58,780 nt of DNA from Alkalihalobacterium sp048323755 (GTDB taxonomy: Bacteria; Bacillota; Bacilli; Bacillales; Bacillaceae_F). The notes beneath the pieces were generated by a model. The model saw only the letters and a program-made list of their open reading frames with translations, did not search any database and was not told the origin of the DNA. Made by a program: the position numbers and the translations under genes. The stretch covers positions 1 to 58,780 of the forward strand of contig NZ_JBLWFS010000025.1 in NCBI RefSeq assembly GCF_048323755.1. The letters run 5' to 3'. Of this stretch, positions 24,380 to 32,370 are shown piece after piece (the first letter of the stretch is position 1; each line of letters starts with the position of its first letter).

Positions 24380-24442
24380 TTTCATATGTTCAAAGGCTCT
24401 GCTTGTGTAGGCAGAGTAGACGGGATCAGTCTGTCCTTTTTT
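24365..24442 (+). promoter_or_regulatory. Attenuator with competing hairpins and first terminator
   Basis: Hairpin 1: GCTTTGAACA (end of leader ORF) with TGTTCAAAG. Hairpin 2: CTCTGC (24397) with GCAGAG (24411). Alternative: GGCAGA (24410) with TCTGTCC (24430, one bulge) leading into six T (24437-24442), a terminator. Hairpin 2 and the terminator share GCAGA, so they exclude each other. A stalled ribosome over the leader could switch between them. Confidence 0.6.
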
Positions 24443-24481
24443 AATAATCTTCATTTTGCATAATTATATGCTATATGTAGA

Positions 24482-24512
24482 GAGGCAGATTCGTTCTGCC
24501 TTTCTTTTTATA
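24482..24512 (+). terminator. Second terminator in the mph leader
   Basis: AGAGGCAGA pairs with TCTGCCTTT around TTCGT, followed by CTTTTT. Its arms repeat the GGCAGA of the first terminator. Confidence 0.75.
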
Positions 24513-24739
24513 CTTTTAGAAAAACTTCCCTATAGGATTGAGGTAAAGAACAACTCTAAGGTTTCGCTGTGTCTTGGCGATAGCCGAGTTCTTCTAATGC
24601 TGCTTAACGGGAAAAGTATAAAATAAATGAGGCTATTGGCCATTGGTCTGCTCTTCTTTTGTAGAAGAAGTTGGCTTATTTGGGGTGAGACGACTGTACG
24701 TAAGATCCATAAATTAGCTATCTATCCGTTTACTCAAAA

Positions 24740-24767
24740 ACACAGGCAGCAGTCCTGTGTTTTTTTA
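24740..24767 (+). terminator. Third terminator in the mph leader
   Basis: ACACAGG pairs with CCTGTGT around CAGCAGT, with eight T. It lies 120 bases before the mph start, so any RNA from the 24265 promoter must pass it too. Between the second and third there is no supported gene. Confidence 0.8.
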
Positions 24768-24890
24768 TTTTGGGAAACACTGGTGAAAAGTTATTGTTCT
24801 CACGATCGAATGTCATTGGTCGTAGATCTGATGTTGTCATTCACATGGAAGAGCAACAATTTTAATTTTAGAAAGTAGAGGTTTAACGAT

Positions 24891-25793
24891 ATGAATAAAA
24901 AAGTAAAAGAGATCAAAGAAATGGCATATAGAAATGGGATTTTACTAGAGGAGAGTTCTGTAAAAATCAACGAGTCAGGCTTGGACTTTCAAGTTGTTCA
25001 TGTTGTCGATCAAGAAGGGGTTCAATGGATTTTGAGGTTACCGAGAAGAGAAGACTCGATGGTGAAAACGGCTGTAGAAAAGAACGTGTTAGATGTGGTG
25101 AGTCGGCATGTTTCATTTGAAGTGCCAGTATGGTCGGTATATACAGAAGACTTCATTGCCTATAAGCAATTGTCAGGTACACCAGCAGGGACTGTAGATC
25201 CGGGCATTCAAGATTATATTTGGGAGTTCGATGTAAATCATGTTCCGGAAAACTATCTCATATCGCTAGGTGAGGTATTAGCAGAGTTGCATCACGTACC
25301 TAAGAAGTTATTGACTATTCCTGGACTAAAAATACAGACGGCCGATGAAGCGAGAGCAGAGATGATAAAACGAATGACCGGAGTAAAAGAAAAGTACGGT
25401 GTTAGTGAAACATTATGGGCAAGGTGGCAAGCTTGGGTGGACAATGACAGGATGTGGCCAAAGCATACCGGGCTCATTCATGGTGATATTCATGCGGGAC
25501 ATACACTTATTAATGGACAAGCCGAGGTGACTGGTTTAATCGACTGGACTGAAGTAGCAGTAACAGATGTGTCAAAAGATTTTGTCGGTCCTTATATGAT
25601 CTTCGGTGAACAGGCGTTAGAACAAATCATTGCATCCTATAAAGCAGCAGGTGGAGTTACATGGCCACTCATGAAAGAGCATATCATTGAGCAGCAAGCA
25701 ACTTCTGCCATCGATATTGCCGAATTTGCAGAAACATCGGGTTTAAAAGAATATGAGCAAATGGCAAAAGAAAGTTTAGGTGTAGAAAAATAG
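24891..25793 (+). CDS. mph: Macrolide 2'-phosphotransferase (Mph family)
   Basis: 300 residues, APH/ECK kinase fold. Catalytic loop LIHGDIHAGHTLING with Asp199, and DWTE with metal-binding Asp218. The N-lobe carries VHVVDQEGVQWILRLPRR (nucleotide-binding strand and Lys/Arg), as in Mph enzymes. The family inactivates 14- and 15-membered macrolides by phosphorylating the 2'-OH of desosamine, using GTP. Cytosolic. The RBS (AGAGG) is weak, and the only clear promoter is 590 bases upstream with a leader peptide and three terminators, suggesting tight induction. A terminator follows at 25815. Intrinsic chromosomal Mph genes of this kind are known in Bacillaceae. Confidence 0.88.
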   Translation: MNKKVKEIKEMAYRNGILLEESSVKINESGLDFQVVHVVDQEGVQWILRLPRREDSMVKTAVEKNVLDVVSRHVSFEVPVWSVYTEDFIAYKQLSGTPAGTVDPGIQDYIWEFDVNHVPENYLISLGEVLAELHHVPKKLLTIPGLKIQTADEARAEMIKRMTGVKEKYGVSETLWARWQAWVDNDRMWPKHTGLIHGDIHAGHTLINGQAEVTGLIDWTEVAVTDVSKDFVGPYMIFGEQALEQIIASYKAAGGVTWPLMKEHIIEQQATSAIDIAEFAETSGLKEYEQMAKESLGVEK

Positions 25794-25814
25794 CAACAAT
25801 CAAAACTAATCATG

Positions 25815-25845
25815 TAGGGATCTCATCATATGGGATCCCTATTTC
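25815..25845 (+). terminator. Terminator of mph
   Basis: TAGGGATC pairs with GGATCCCTA around TCATCATATG, followed by TTTCT. Confidence 0.7.
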
Positions 25846-25982
25846 TGCTTTACGGAGAGAAGATCACTTTGCCTTGAGTTTACCTATCTTTAGAAATACA
25901 ATTTGCGTGCTGCTCAGTTTCCCTCATCTTCCTCTCACAGTCCTTGATTGTGCGGCTAGATGATGTGAATTTACTTTATCCT

Positions 25983-26190
25983 GTTTAACTGGCGCTAAGA
26001 CTCCCACTTCAAGACTTTGAGGATGCGATAAAGGTTAAGTGGGAGACGATTGAACACAGACTAAGGTCGCCACGTCCTGTGGCAACGTCTGTGTGACCCA
26101 CATCGTGTGGGCCTCAGTAACAACCCGATTGGTTCAACTAATATTCAGTGGGGGAAGAAGGAACCCCCCACTGAATAAAGTTTCACTTTA
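25983..26190 (+). ncRNA. IS200/IS605-type element without tnpB (reRNA-like)
   Basis: About 205 bases with four strong hairpins in a row: CTCCCACTT/AAGTGGGAG (26001-26045), CACAGAC/GTCTGTG (26055-26093) enclosing GCCACGTCCTGTGGC, CCCACATCGTGTGGG (26097-26111) and ATTCAGTGGGGG/CCCCCCACTGAAT (26143-26176). The opening GGCGCTAAGACTCCCACTTC and CCCGATTGGTTCAACTAAT are typical of the guide-RNA/right-end part of IS1341-like tnpB elements. No tnpB is present. It is a solo end, a PATE-like miniature element or an orphan guide RNA. It ends directly at the -35 of the padR promoter. Confidence 0.65.
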
Positions 26191-26219
26191 TTGACAAATG
26201 TATCGGGTGTCGATATAAT
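26191..26219 (+). promoter_or_regulatory. Consensus sigma-A promoter of the padR operon
   Basis: TTGACA (26191), exactly 17 bases, TATAAT (26214): a perfect consensus. So strong a promoter must be repressed; the dyads below overlap it. Confidence 0.9.
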
Positions 26220-26246
26220 CGTCTTATGATGTATCGTTAGACGATA
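26201..26246. promoter_or_regulatory. Two PadR-type operator dyads
   Basis: TATCGGGTGTCGATA (26201-26215) lies between -35 and -10; TATCGTTAGACGATA (26232-26246) lies past the start point. Both have perfect TATCG/CGATA arms. Related half-sites (CGTCTTGCGATAT) continue to 26261. Best read as autorepression by the PadR protein. Confidence 0.75.
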
Positions 26247-26281
26247 TAACGTCTTGCGATATTTATTGTAGGAGGGTGCAT

Positions 26282-26617
26282 ATGAAAGTTAATAAAGATC
26301 ATGTTCCATTGACAGAAGCTATTTATTATATATTAGTCGCACTAAATCAACCAATGCACGGGTATGGAATTACACAATTTGTAAAGGAAATTAGTCAAGA
26401 GAGAGTCGAATTAGGTCCCGGAACATTATATGGGGCAATTAAATCTTTACTGGAAAAGGGCTGGATCAAGCCAGTAAAGCAAAAAGAAGACAGCAGGAGA
26501 AAAGAATATGAAATAACAGAAACAGGAAAAGAAATACTTCAAATGGAACTGGAACGCTTAGAAGGGCTAGTTAGGAACGGAAATCAATTTATTCGGGGTG
26601 AGAAGAATGACAATTAA
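26282..26617 (+). CDS. PadR-family transcriptional repressor
   Basis: 111 residues after AGGAGG with 6-base spacing (GTG 26276 overlaps the spacing region and is less likely). Winged helix with PadR signature: PLTEAIYYILVALNQPMHGY (helix 1 to the conserved HGYxI), ELGPGTLYGAIKSLLEKGWI recognition helix, and wing EDSRRKEYEITETGKEILQ. Short PadR-s2 type with one C-terminal helix for dimerisation. First gene of an operon with the DUF2812 gene, with which it overlaps by 11 bases. Confidence 0.92.
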   Translation: MKVNKDHVPLTEAIYYILVALNQPMHGYGITQFVKEISQERVELGPGTLYGAIKSLLEKGWIKPVKQKEDSRRKEYEITETGKEILQMELERLEGLVRNGNQFIRGEKNDN

Positions 26618-27131
26618 AAAGAAGAAAATTTTTATCGACTATGAAAAAGAAGAAAAGTGGTTGAATGAAATGGCTGCTAAAGGTTTACACCTAGTGAACT
26701 ATAGTTTTCCAACGTATTTTTTTCAACAGGGCGAACCAGCAGAGTATTGCTATCGAATTCAATTATTGGATAATTTACCAAATCACGAAGAAAGTAAGGA
26801 ATATATTGAATTTATGAAGGAAAACGAGGTAGAGTATATTGCTTCTTCTATGCGCTGGGTTTATTTTCGCAAAAGAGCTGCAGATGGTCCTTTTGAAATT
26901 TTTTCCGACTACAAGTCCAAGATTAAGCATTATAGCAATATCGTAACATTTATGAGTCTCTTTATTTTTATCAATCTCATCCCAGCTATTTATAATATGA
27001 CTATCTCTCGTATTAATATGTATGTTTCATTACTAAATTGGGCTGCTATTCTACTTCTCGGTTTCGCAGTGATCATGTATATGAGAAGGATTAACCAACT
27101 GAAGAAAGAAGAAAAGCTGTACCATAAATAG
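26607..27131 (+). CDS. DUF2812 membrane protein
   Basis: 174 residues. N-terminal soluble domain (IDYEKEEKWLNEMAAKGLHL, AEYCYRIQLLDN, and WVYFRKRAADGPFEIFSDYK) typical of DUF2812, then two membrane helices (about 110-130 and 138-158) and a basic tail. Start ATG 26607 overlaps the end of padR; GGGGTG lies upstream. PadR-DUF2812 pairs are common in Bacillales and Clostridia and usually regulated together; the role is unknown but membrane-stress response is often proposed. Confidence 0.88.
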   Translation: MTIKKKKIFIDYEKEEKWLNEMAAKGLHLVNYSFPTYFFQQGEPAEYCYRIQLLDNLPNHEESKEYIEFMKENEVEYIASSMRWVYFRKRAADGPFEIFSDYKSKIKHYSNIVTFMSLFIFINLIPAIYNMTISRINMYVSLLNWAAILLLGFAVIMYMRRINQLKKEEKLYHK

Positions 27132-27304
27132 AGGGTCTGCTTCAATAATGAAAAGCATGAGGGTCTAGCGATACCCTTTATGAGTTGGCAAGACTATTTG
27201 ATAAGTCTGCTTCAAAATTTTTGAGATTATTATAGGTGATGTTCGGAGCTTCACCATTTTTTTAAACCGTATTAAAAAACGATAGCTTAAGAGGGGGATT
27301 TGAT

Positions 27305-27433
27305 GTGGAAATAATTAGTTCTGTATTGCTGGTACTGGCTGTATATTTCTATTTTGAATTTAAATCTAAAATAAAAAAACTAGAAAAACGAGTAGACGAT
27401 TTGGAAAGCAAATTATACAAGGGAGCGGAATAA
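27305..27433 (+). CDS. Small membrane-anchored coiled-coil protein
   Basis: 42 residues from a GTG after GAGGGGGA: MEIISSVLLVLAVYFYFEFK membrane helix, SKIKKLEKRVDDLESKLYKG coiled coil. Its stop is 1 base before the TTG of the next gene, so the two are translationally linked. Same plan as the proteins at 5792, 8891 and 13220, but here in a clear operon (padR, DUF2812, this, DUF3784-like). Confidence 0.7.
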   Translation: MEIISSVLLVLAVYFYFEFKSKIKKLEKRVDDLESKLYKGAE

Positions 27434-27434
27434 T

Positions 27435-28157
27435 TTGATCACACTTACAATAATCCAACTATTTATGATTTTATTGTTTTTTCTACTAGGGTACCTCATT
27501 GTTAAAAGAGAAGCCTATTTTCTTCTATCTGGTTTTTCTGCGAAATCTAAGGAAGATCAACAGATACTTATTCAAAATGGCTATCCACAAGCAGCAGGCA
27601 GAGCACTAATAAATTCCGGTTTTATTTTACTAGGTGGATTAGCTTTATATTTAATGAGGATTCCATATATGGTGGAGTTTTCATGGCTCATCATGATCAT
27701 TTATTTATTTACCCGCTTACTCTATATCGGTAAATTAGATACGACCAAAAATAAGAAGCGTAATTCGATCATTTTAATCATTACGATCGTGTTTACGTTT
27801 GGTGTTTTAGGAGGGGTTGCTTATATTGGTATTCAACCGAATGAAGTGACAATTTCGGATGATCGATTGCACGTTAGTGGATTTTACGGAGTAGAGTGGC
27901 CTTTGGATGAAATTACGAATGTTGAATTAGTCGATACGATCCCCAATGTCCAAGTAAGAACAAATGGTTTTTCTTTTGCTAATCGATTAAAAGGTCACTT
28001 CCGCCTGGAAGGGTTAGGTGGTGGCAGATTATATTTATACCGTAATCATCCTCCTTTTATTTTCGTTGAAAAAGGTGAAGATTATTTGTTTATAAACTCA
28101 AGGGACAGTCAGGAAACAAAATTGTGGTACGGAAAAATGATGGAGCAATTGAACTAA
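27435..28157 (+). CDS. DUF3784-like membrane protein with C-terminal PH-like domain
   Basis: 240 residues from a TTG 1 base after the previous stop. Helices at about 4-22, 55-75, 80-97 and 113-133. The first third (VKREAYFLLSGFSAKSKEDQ) fits DUF3784-type proteins. The last ~100 residues (ISDDRLHVSGFYGVEWPLDE onward, RLYLYRNHPPFIFVEKGEDY) fit a bacterial PH-like beta domain on the outside or inside face. Last gene of the padR operon; a large terminator follows. Function unknown. Confidence 0.75.
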   Translation: MITLTIIQLFMILLFFLLGYLIVKREAYFLLSGFSAKSKEDQQILIQNGYPQAAGRALINSGFILLGGLALYLMRIPYMVEFSWLIMIIYLFTRLLYIGKLDTTKNKKRNSIILIITIVFTFGVLGGVAYIGIQPNEVTISDDRLHVSGFYGVEWPLDEITNVELVDTIPNVQVRTNGFSFANRLKGHFRLEGLGGGRLYLYRNHPPFIFVEKGEDYLFINSRDSQETKLWYGKMMEQLN

Positions 28158-28198
28158 CAGACTGATATAGCCCTTCTTGCACATATGTCGCCAATAAA

Positions 28199-28255
28199 AA
28201 GAAGAAGTAACCGCCTTCGCTTCGCCCAGTGGATAGGATGGTTACTTCTTCTTTG
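28199..28255 (+). terminator. Terminator of the padR operon
   Basis: AAGAAGAAGTAACC pairs with GGTTACTTCTTCTT over 14 bp around a 25-base loop; T-rich tail. Confidence 0.8.
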
Positions 28256-28408
28256 TCTATTTAACGTTCATTCGGTCAGCCGCTCTTGACGCATGTTGTG
28301 ACTACCATTTAAGGTTTCTTTGAATTCATTATATATAATGGATCGTGTTGTACGAAAGGTGGTGTCATGAGACTCGATAAATTAGTAGAAAGTGGACTTT
28401 CAACTATT

Positions 28409-28594
28409 GTGGTCTCCTGAAGCCCTTATTTTCATTAAAACGGGATTTGAGAGGTGTTTGTGGCACTGAAAGGACCTTATTCACTATGAAACAGGTAAAA
28501 ATCATTGATTTTTTGCTAGATAAGGGCCTTTCAATGCCGTAACGTTCGAAAACCATTGATTTTGTAATAGATAAGGGCTTCTCAGTGCCGCATA
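28409..28594. repeat. Nested-hairpin intergenic repeat, copy R4
   Basis: Arms: GGTCTCCTGAAGCCCTTAT, TGGCACTGAAAGGACCTTAT, then GATAAGGGCCTTTCAATGCC and GATAAGGGCTTCTCAGTGCC. GAAAGG in the second arm is matched by CCTTTC in the third, where R2 has GAGAGG and CCTCTC. Subfamily A. Confidence 0.85.
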
Positions 28595-28696
28595 AGAATG
28601 AGCGGCCTCATTTTTTTATAGACAATCATGTCATAGTGATCATCATAGCTTTACAGGATTATGATAACAGTGACACTTTAAAAATAAACATAGGAT

Positions 28697-29377
28697 TTAA
28701 TTTTTAAATACATGTTGTCCAATCACAATGGTTGTCTCTCTAGAATCTAACCAACGACTCGTCGCAATGTCTGGATTGTAGAAGAATAATGAACCTTTTG
28801 CGATATTTCTCATGTCGGATAAGGCGGCTTGTACTGCTTTGATGGATTCTTGATCAGCGGGTTTATTAACTTGACCGTTGGCTACAGGTTGGAATTGCCT
28901 AGGTTGATAAATCACTTCTTTTATAGTATTTGGAAACTGAGAGCTTTCAAGTCGATTTAAAACGACATCGGCGACTGCAACTTTTCCTTCAAAAGGTTCG
29001 GTTTGGGCTTCGGCTCGTACAATTCTTGCCAATAAATCGAGTTCAGCTTCTGTGAGTTTTAGTTTGTTAGCGTAGTTTTCTTTTTGTTCTGTATTAGCGT
29101 TGCTTGGCCCTTTACTACGACTTACGTTATTTGAATTGCTTGTTTGCTTTGGTGGGTTGAAGTTGTTTTTACGTTTACCTATATGTATATGCTCACCGAC
29201 ATAGATCCGATCTAAATTTTTAACTTGCGGGTTAGCCTCTGCTAATTCATCTAATGTTAAGCCATGTTCTTGTGCAATTTTCGTCATTGTGTCACCTTTT
29301 TCAACTGTATAAGCCAAAACTGGTGCGGCAAAAAATAGAGCAGCCAGCAATGTTAGTAAGAAAATTAGTTTTTTCAT
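28697..29377 (-). CDS. SleB-type cell-wall hydrolase with LysM
   Basis: 226 residues. Signal peptide (1-22, cleavage after VLA), LysM domain (23-68: YTVEKGDTMTKIAQEHGLTL), a Ser/Asn linker, then a Hydrolase_2/SleB domain from ~110: LLARIVRAEAQTEPFEGKVA with catalytic Glu of RAEA, VLNRLESSQFPNTIKEVIYQ, and FYNPD. It is the lytic transglycosylase type used on cortex or vegetative peptidoglycan (SleB, YkvT and CwlJ relatives). Secreted and wall-bound. RBS GGAGGAG. No ypeB partner is adjacent, so a YkvT-like role is likelier than SleB itself. Confidence 0.88.
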   Translation of the reverse strand: MKKLIFLLTLLAALFFAAPVLAYTVEKGDTMTKIAQEHGLTLDELAEANPQVKNLDRIYVGEHIHIGKRKNNFNPPKQTSNSNNVSRSKGPSNANTEQKENYANKLKLTEAELDLLARIVRAEAQTEPFEGKVAVADVVLNRLESSQFPNTIKEVIYQPRQFQPVANGQVNKPADQESIKAVQAALSDMRNIAKGSLFFYNPDIATSRWLDSRETTIVIGQHVFKN

Positions 29378-29724
29378 AGTTCTCCTCCTAGTAATTCTGT
29401 TTTTTGTGAGCTCTAATGTAACTCTACAACTCTATCCTTATGAGAGAATAAAATAGAATAGTATTACAATATGTTTACATAGAGATTAAAGTAGTATTGA
29501 AATTGGTTGTTTATGACAGAATTACTATTTTATAATAAAAGAAAATCATTGGAGTTTAATGAGTGGCGGGGTAGACAATGAGGAGCATTTACTTCATCAA
29601 AGAAAGTGATCTATTAAAAATTTAAAAGAATAGATATAACAGCTTAAAACTAAGATCAAGGAGCCTATCAATTACAATGGACCCAAGCGATTAACCATCA
29701 ATTTTAAAATAAAGGAAGAGATTC
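29378..29724. other. Gene-free stretch between divergent genes
   Basis: About 350 AT-rich bases. I see no gene with an RBS. It must hold the promoters of the SleB-type gene and the M20 gene, but none stands out. Confidence 0.45.
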
Positions 29725-30840
29725 ATGGAAAAGAATAATCTAGAGTTAACCAAAAAATTACGTCATGAATTACATCAGCACCCTGAACTTTCTAATCAAG
29801 AAGTTTGGACAAAACAGCATCTAATTGATTTTCTAAAAAAACATACCCAACTAGAAATTGTAGATAAGGGTCAATGGTTTTATGCGATTTATTGGGCAGG
29901 TGAAGGTAAAAAGAACATTGCGTTCCGGGCTGATTTTGATGCGCTTCCTATCGAAGAAACGATTGATATCCCTCATGCTTCAAAGATCCGAGGCGTTTCT
30001 CATAAATGTGGGCATGATGGTCATGCCGCTTGTTTAGCTGGCTTTGCTCTTGAAGTCGATCAGAAAGGTGCTGACAAAAACATTTATTTCTTGTTTCAAC
30101 ATGCTGAGGAAACAGGGGATGGCGCAGCCGAGTGTGTCTTGTTTATAAAGGATCATAACATTGATGAAATTTTTGCCTATCATAATATGAGTGGTATGGC
30201 TTTGAATTCAATTCATGTAATTGATGGGACTGCTCACTGTGCATCGAAGGGAATGACCATTCGTATGGAAGGAGCTCACGCACATGCCAGTCAACCAGAA
30301 GATGGGATCAATCCGGCTTTTGCAATCGCAAAGATCATTGATTCCATTCCCGAGTTTACAGCGGCAAAGAAGAACAAAGGGATGGTACTTTGTACGGTAG
30401 TTCATGTCGATATTGGGGAAAGAGCGTTTGGCATATCGGCGAGCAAGGGAGAATTGTTATTAACCATCCGTGCTTTTTATGAAGAAGAATTAGTGATGCT
30501 TCAAAAGTATCTTGAAGATCTTTCTGTTTCTCTATCAGCACAATACGGACTGAAAACGAGTTTCTTATACAATGATACCTTTCCAGAAACGGTAAATCAC
30601 AAATCAAGTTCGGATAAGATACGAAAAGTCTGTCAAGAAAAAGGGTTGCAACTTGTTGAGATGAAGAAAGCCTTTCGGGCGTCCGAAGATTTCGGTCACT
30701 ATTTAAAAGAGACAAAGGGTGCGATCTGCTATATCGGAAATGGGGACGATTATCCTCATATCCATACCGTACACTATGATTTCCGAGATGAGATCATCGA
30801 AACTGCGGTTGAACTTTTCAAAGGACTAGCTGAATTGTAA
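29725..30840 (+). CDS. M20-family amidohydrolase
   Basis: 371 residues after AAGGAAGAG. Zinc-dependent carboxypeptidase/aminoacylase fold: FRADFDALPIEE (68-79), HKCGHDGHAA (~93-102) with Cys/His metal ligands of M20D, QHAEETGDGA with catalytic Glu pair, HAHASQPEDG in the dimerisation domain. Typical of HipO/YxeP-like N-acyl amino-acid or hippurate hydrolases, at normal length. Cytosolic. Single gene; acceptor substrate unknown. Confidence 0.9.
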   Translation: MEKNNLELTKKLRHELHQHPELSNQEVWTKQHLIDFLKKHTQLEIVDKGQWFYAIYWAGEGKKNIAFRADFDALPIEETIDIPHASKIRGVSHKCGHDGHAACLAGFALEVDQKGADKNIYFLFQHAEETGDGAAECVLFIKDHNIDEIFAYHNMSGMALNSIHVIDGTAHCASKGMTIRMEGAHAHASQPEDGINPAFAIAKIIDSIPEFTAAKKNKGMVLCTVVHVDIGERAFGISASKGELLLTIRAFYEEELVMLQKYLEDLSVSLSAQYGLKTSFLYNDTFPETVNHKSSSDKIRKVCQEKGLQLVEMKKAFRASEDFGHYLKETKGAICYIGNGDDYPHIHTVHYDFRDEIIETAVELFKGLAEL

Positions 30841-31027
30841 TTCGCAGTTCTTGAACTTACGTATTGTGGGAATATGGGATCAGTTCCTCTCTTTTCGAAC
30901 CGGTTTCTTCCTCATTTCGATAAAATTTAGCCAATGCACTTTTGAGCGGCAACGTAAATCATTTGCTTGATCATCTAATCGGCGAAACCAAATAAATTAT
31001 TTCTTTCTACTAAAATCGATTACAGGA

Positions 31028-31104
31028 GAGAGTAGAGGTAAAATTAATAAAGCTAAAATATTTGATCTAGATGGAACTTTATTAAATCGAGACTTGTCAG
31101 CGCA
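31028..31104 (+). pseudogene. HAD phosphatase remnant
   Basis: A frame with no start reads SRGKINKAKIFDLDGTLLNR, i.e. HAD motif I (DLDGTLL), and then runs into a terminator stem. Only ~25 codons of HAD sequence are left. A terminator follows directly, as would the end of an old gene after internal deletion. Confidence 0.5.
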
Positions 31105-31131
31105 GAGGGTGCTAAAAACCTCTGCGTTTTT
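31101..31131 (+). terminator. Rho-independent terminator
   Basis: CGCAGAGG pairs perfectly with CCTCTGCG around GTGCTAAAAA; five T follow. It has no intact gene upstream, only the HAD remnant. Confidence 0.8.
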
Positions 31132-31354
31132 CTGTGCAGTTTATTGTCTAATATTAGGCGATTAACACCCTTGAGTATTGTGCTTTGTATTTCACAACCG
31201 AACTTTCAACTAATCCTATTTATGTATTGAAAATCTAAGAAGGGACAAGACTCTTTGCTTTTAATGTGCAATTTTCAAAGTTTGGGCGGATAGGCAAGCT
31301 ACGAAAACGGACTTTAGGCAATAAGTTACTGTATAAGCTGAAGGGAGTGAGAAA

Positions 31355-31831
31355 ATGGGTAGACGAATAAAACATACTTCCAATGACGTGGATGCGTTAG
31401 CTAGGCTTATGCTGGCAGAGGCGATTGGTGAAGGCGCCGAAGGGATGGAGATGGTAGGAACGGTTGTGGCCAATCGGGTTGAGGCAGATTGTGAACCTGA
31501 CTTCAGAAATTTACGTAATATCAGACATGCTATCTATCATGAGATACCAGGAACTGGAATACCTCACTTTGAGCCTGTTTTAAATGGAGCCTTGTATACA
31601 CAGCGTCCCACAGAAGAAGACCTGCAGAGGGCCCGGAATTTGTTGAATGGTCATAGGAATCCTCGAGCCCGAATGAATTTGTGGTTTTTTAATCCGAGTC
31701 CAGGGCAAGCATTCCGTGACCCTTGTACCCCGACGATGCCAAGATCACCCATGACTCAGTTCGATTTTGCACACAAAAATCATTGTTTCTATGTCGGTGT
31801 ACCGGGCTATTGCCCAGAGTTTTATAGATGA
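31355..31831 (+). CDS. cwlJ: Spore cortex-lytic enzyme CwlJ
   Basis: 158 residues after AAGGGAG. SleB/CwlJ hydrolase domain without signal peptide or binding domain, as in CwlJ: DVDALARLMLAEAIGEGAEG with the catalytic Glu, GTVVANRVEADCEPDFRNLR, RPTEEDLQRARNLLNG, and C-terminal FAHKNHCFYVGVP. Slightly longer than B. subtilis CwlJ (142) through an inserted PGTGIPHFEP region. It is known to sit in the spore coat and to start cortex breakdown in response to Ca-dipicolinate. Followed 25 bases later by gerQ, which it needs for localisation in B. subtilis. Confidence 0.93.
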   Translation: MGRRIKHTSNDVDALARLMLAEAIGEGAEGMEMVGTVVANRVEADCEPDFRNLRNIRHAIYHEIPGTGIPHFEPVLNGALYTQRPTEEDLQRARNLLNGHRNPRARMNLWFFNPSPGQAFRDPCTPTMPRSPMTQFDFAHKNHCFYVGVPGYCPEFYR

Positions 31832-31856
31832 TTAATAAAAAGGAGATGACATTATC

Positions 31857-32321
31857 ATGACTTGTGGAAATTCTAGTTATAATCCAATGAGCTATTCCCC
31901 TGGTTATTATCCAGCTACTATGATGCAAGCACCTGCCACACAACAGCCAACTGGTTTCCCGATGAATATGCATTCTGGACCCGCATATTCTGTGCCAGTT
32001 GTTCCGATGGGAACTGGACAGATGCTACCGACAGGCAGGGTGGAAGAATCATTTATCGAAAATATCCTGCGCTTTAACAAAGGCAAGGTTGGTACCTTCT
32101 ACTTTACTTACCAAGGGAACAACAGATGGAATGCAATGGTTTATCAAGGGCGTGTTGAAACGGCTGGCCGTGACCATATCATCATCAGTGACCCAGCGAG
32201 CGGTAAACGTTACCTGCTGCTGATGGCAAATCTCGATTGGGTAGAATTTGAAGAACGAATTAATTATCCTCACATGGAAATTAGTCCGGCTGTTCAGGCA
32301 GCCTTGGATACAACGGACTGA
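31857..32321 (+). CDS. gerQ: Spore coat protein GerQ
   Basis: 154 residues after AAAGGAG. N-terminal ~55 residues low-complexity (Tyr, Pro, Met, Gln), then the conserved GerQ domain: ESFIENILRFNKGKVGTFYF, NNRWNAMVYQGRVETAGRDH, IISDPASGKRYLLLMANLDW, FEERINYP. GerQ is a coat protein cross-linked by transglutaminase and needed to hold CwlJ. Same operon as cwlJ, closed by a terminator at 32336. Mother-cell sporulation control is expected from the family. Confidence 0.95.
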   Translation: MTCGNSSYNPMSYSPGYYPATMMQAPATQQPTGFPMNMHSGPAYSVPVVPMGTGQMLPTGRVEESFIENILRFNKGKVGTFYFTYQGNNRWNAMVYQGRVETAGRDHIIISDPASGKRYLLLMANLDWVEFEERINYPHMEISPAVQAALDTTD

Positions 32322-32335
32322 TGTTGTTGAACAAT

Positions 32336-32370
32336 AAAAACCCGCTACCTTCAAATATGAGCGGGTTTTT
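32336..32370 (+). terminator. Terminator of cwlJ-gerQ
   Basis: AAAAACCCGCT pairs with AGCGGGTTTTT around ACCTTCAAATATG; bidirectional in form. Confidence 0.85.

Noticed and set aside
24627..24878. 83-codon frame in the mph leader (MRLLAIGLLFF...)
   Set aside because: It runs through terminator 3 (24740-24767), has no RBS and has poor coding composition. A second leader peptide starting MRLL is possible but not supported.
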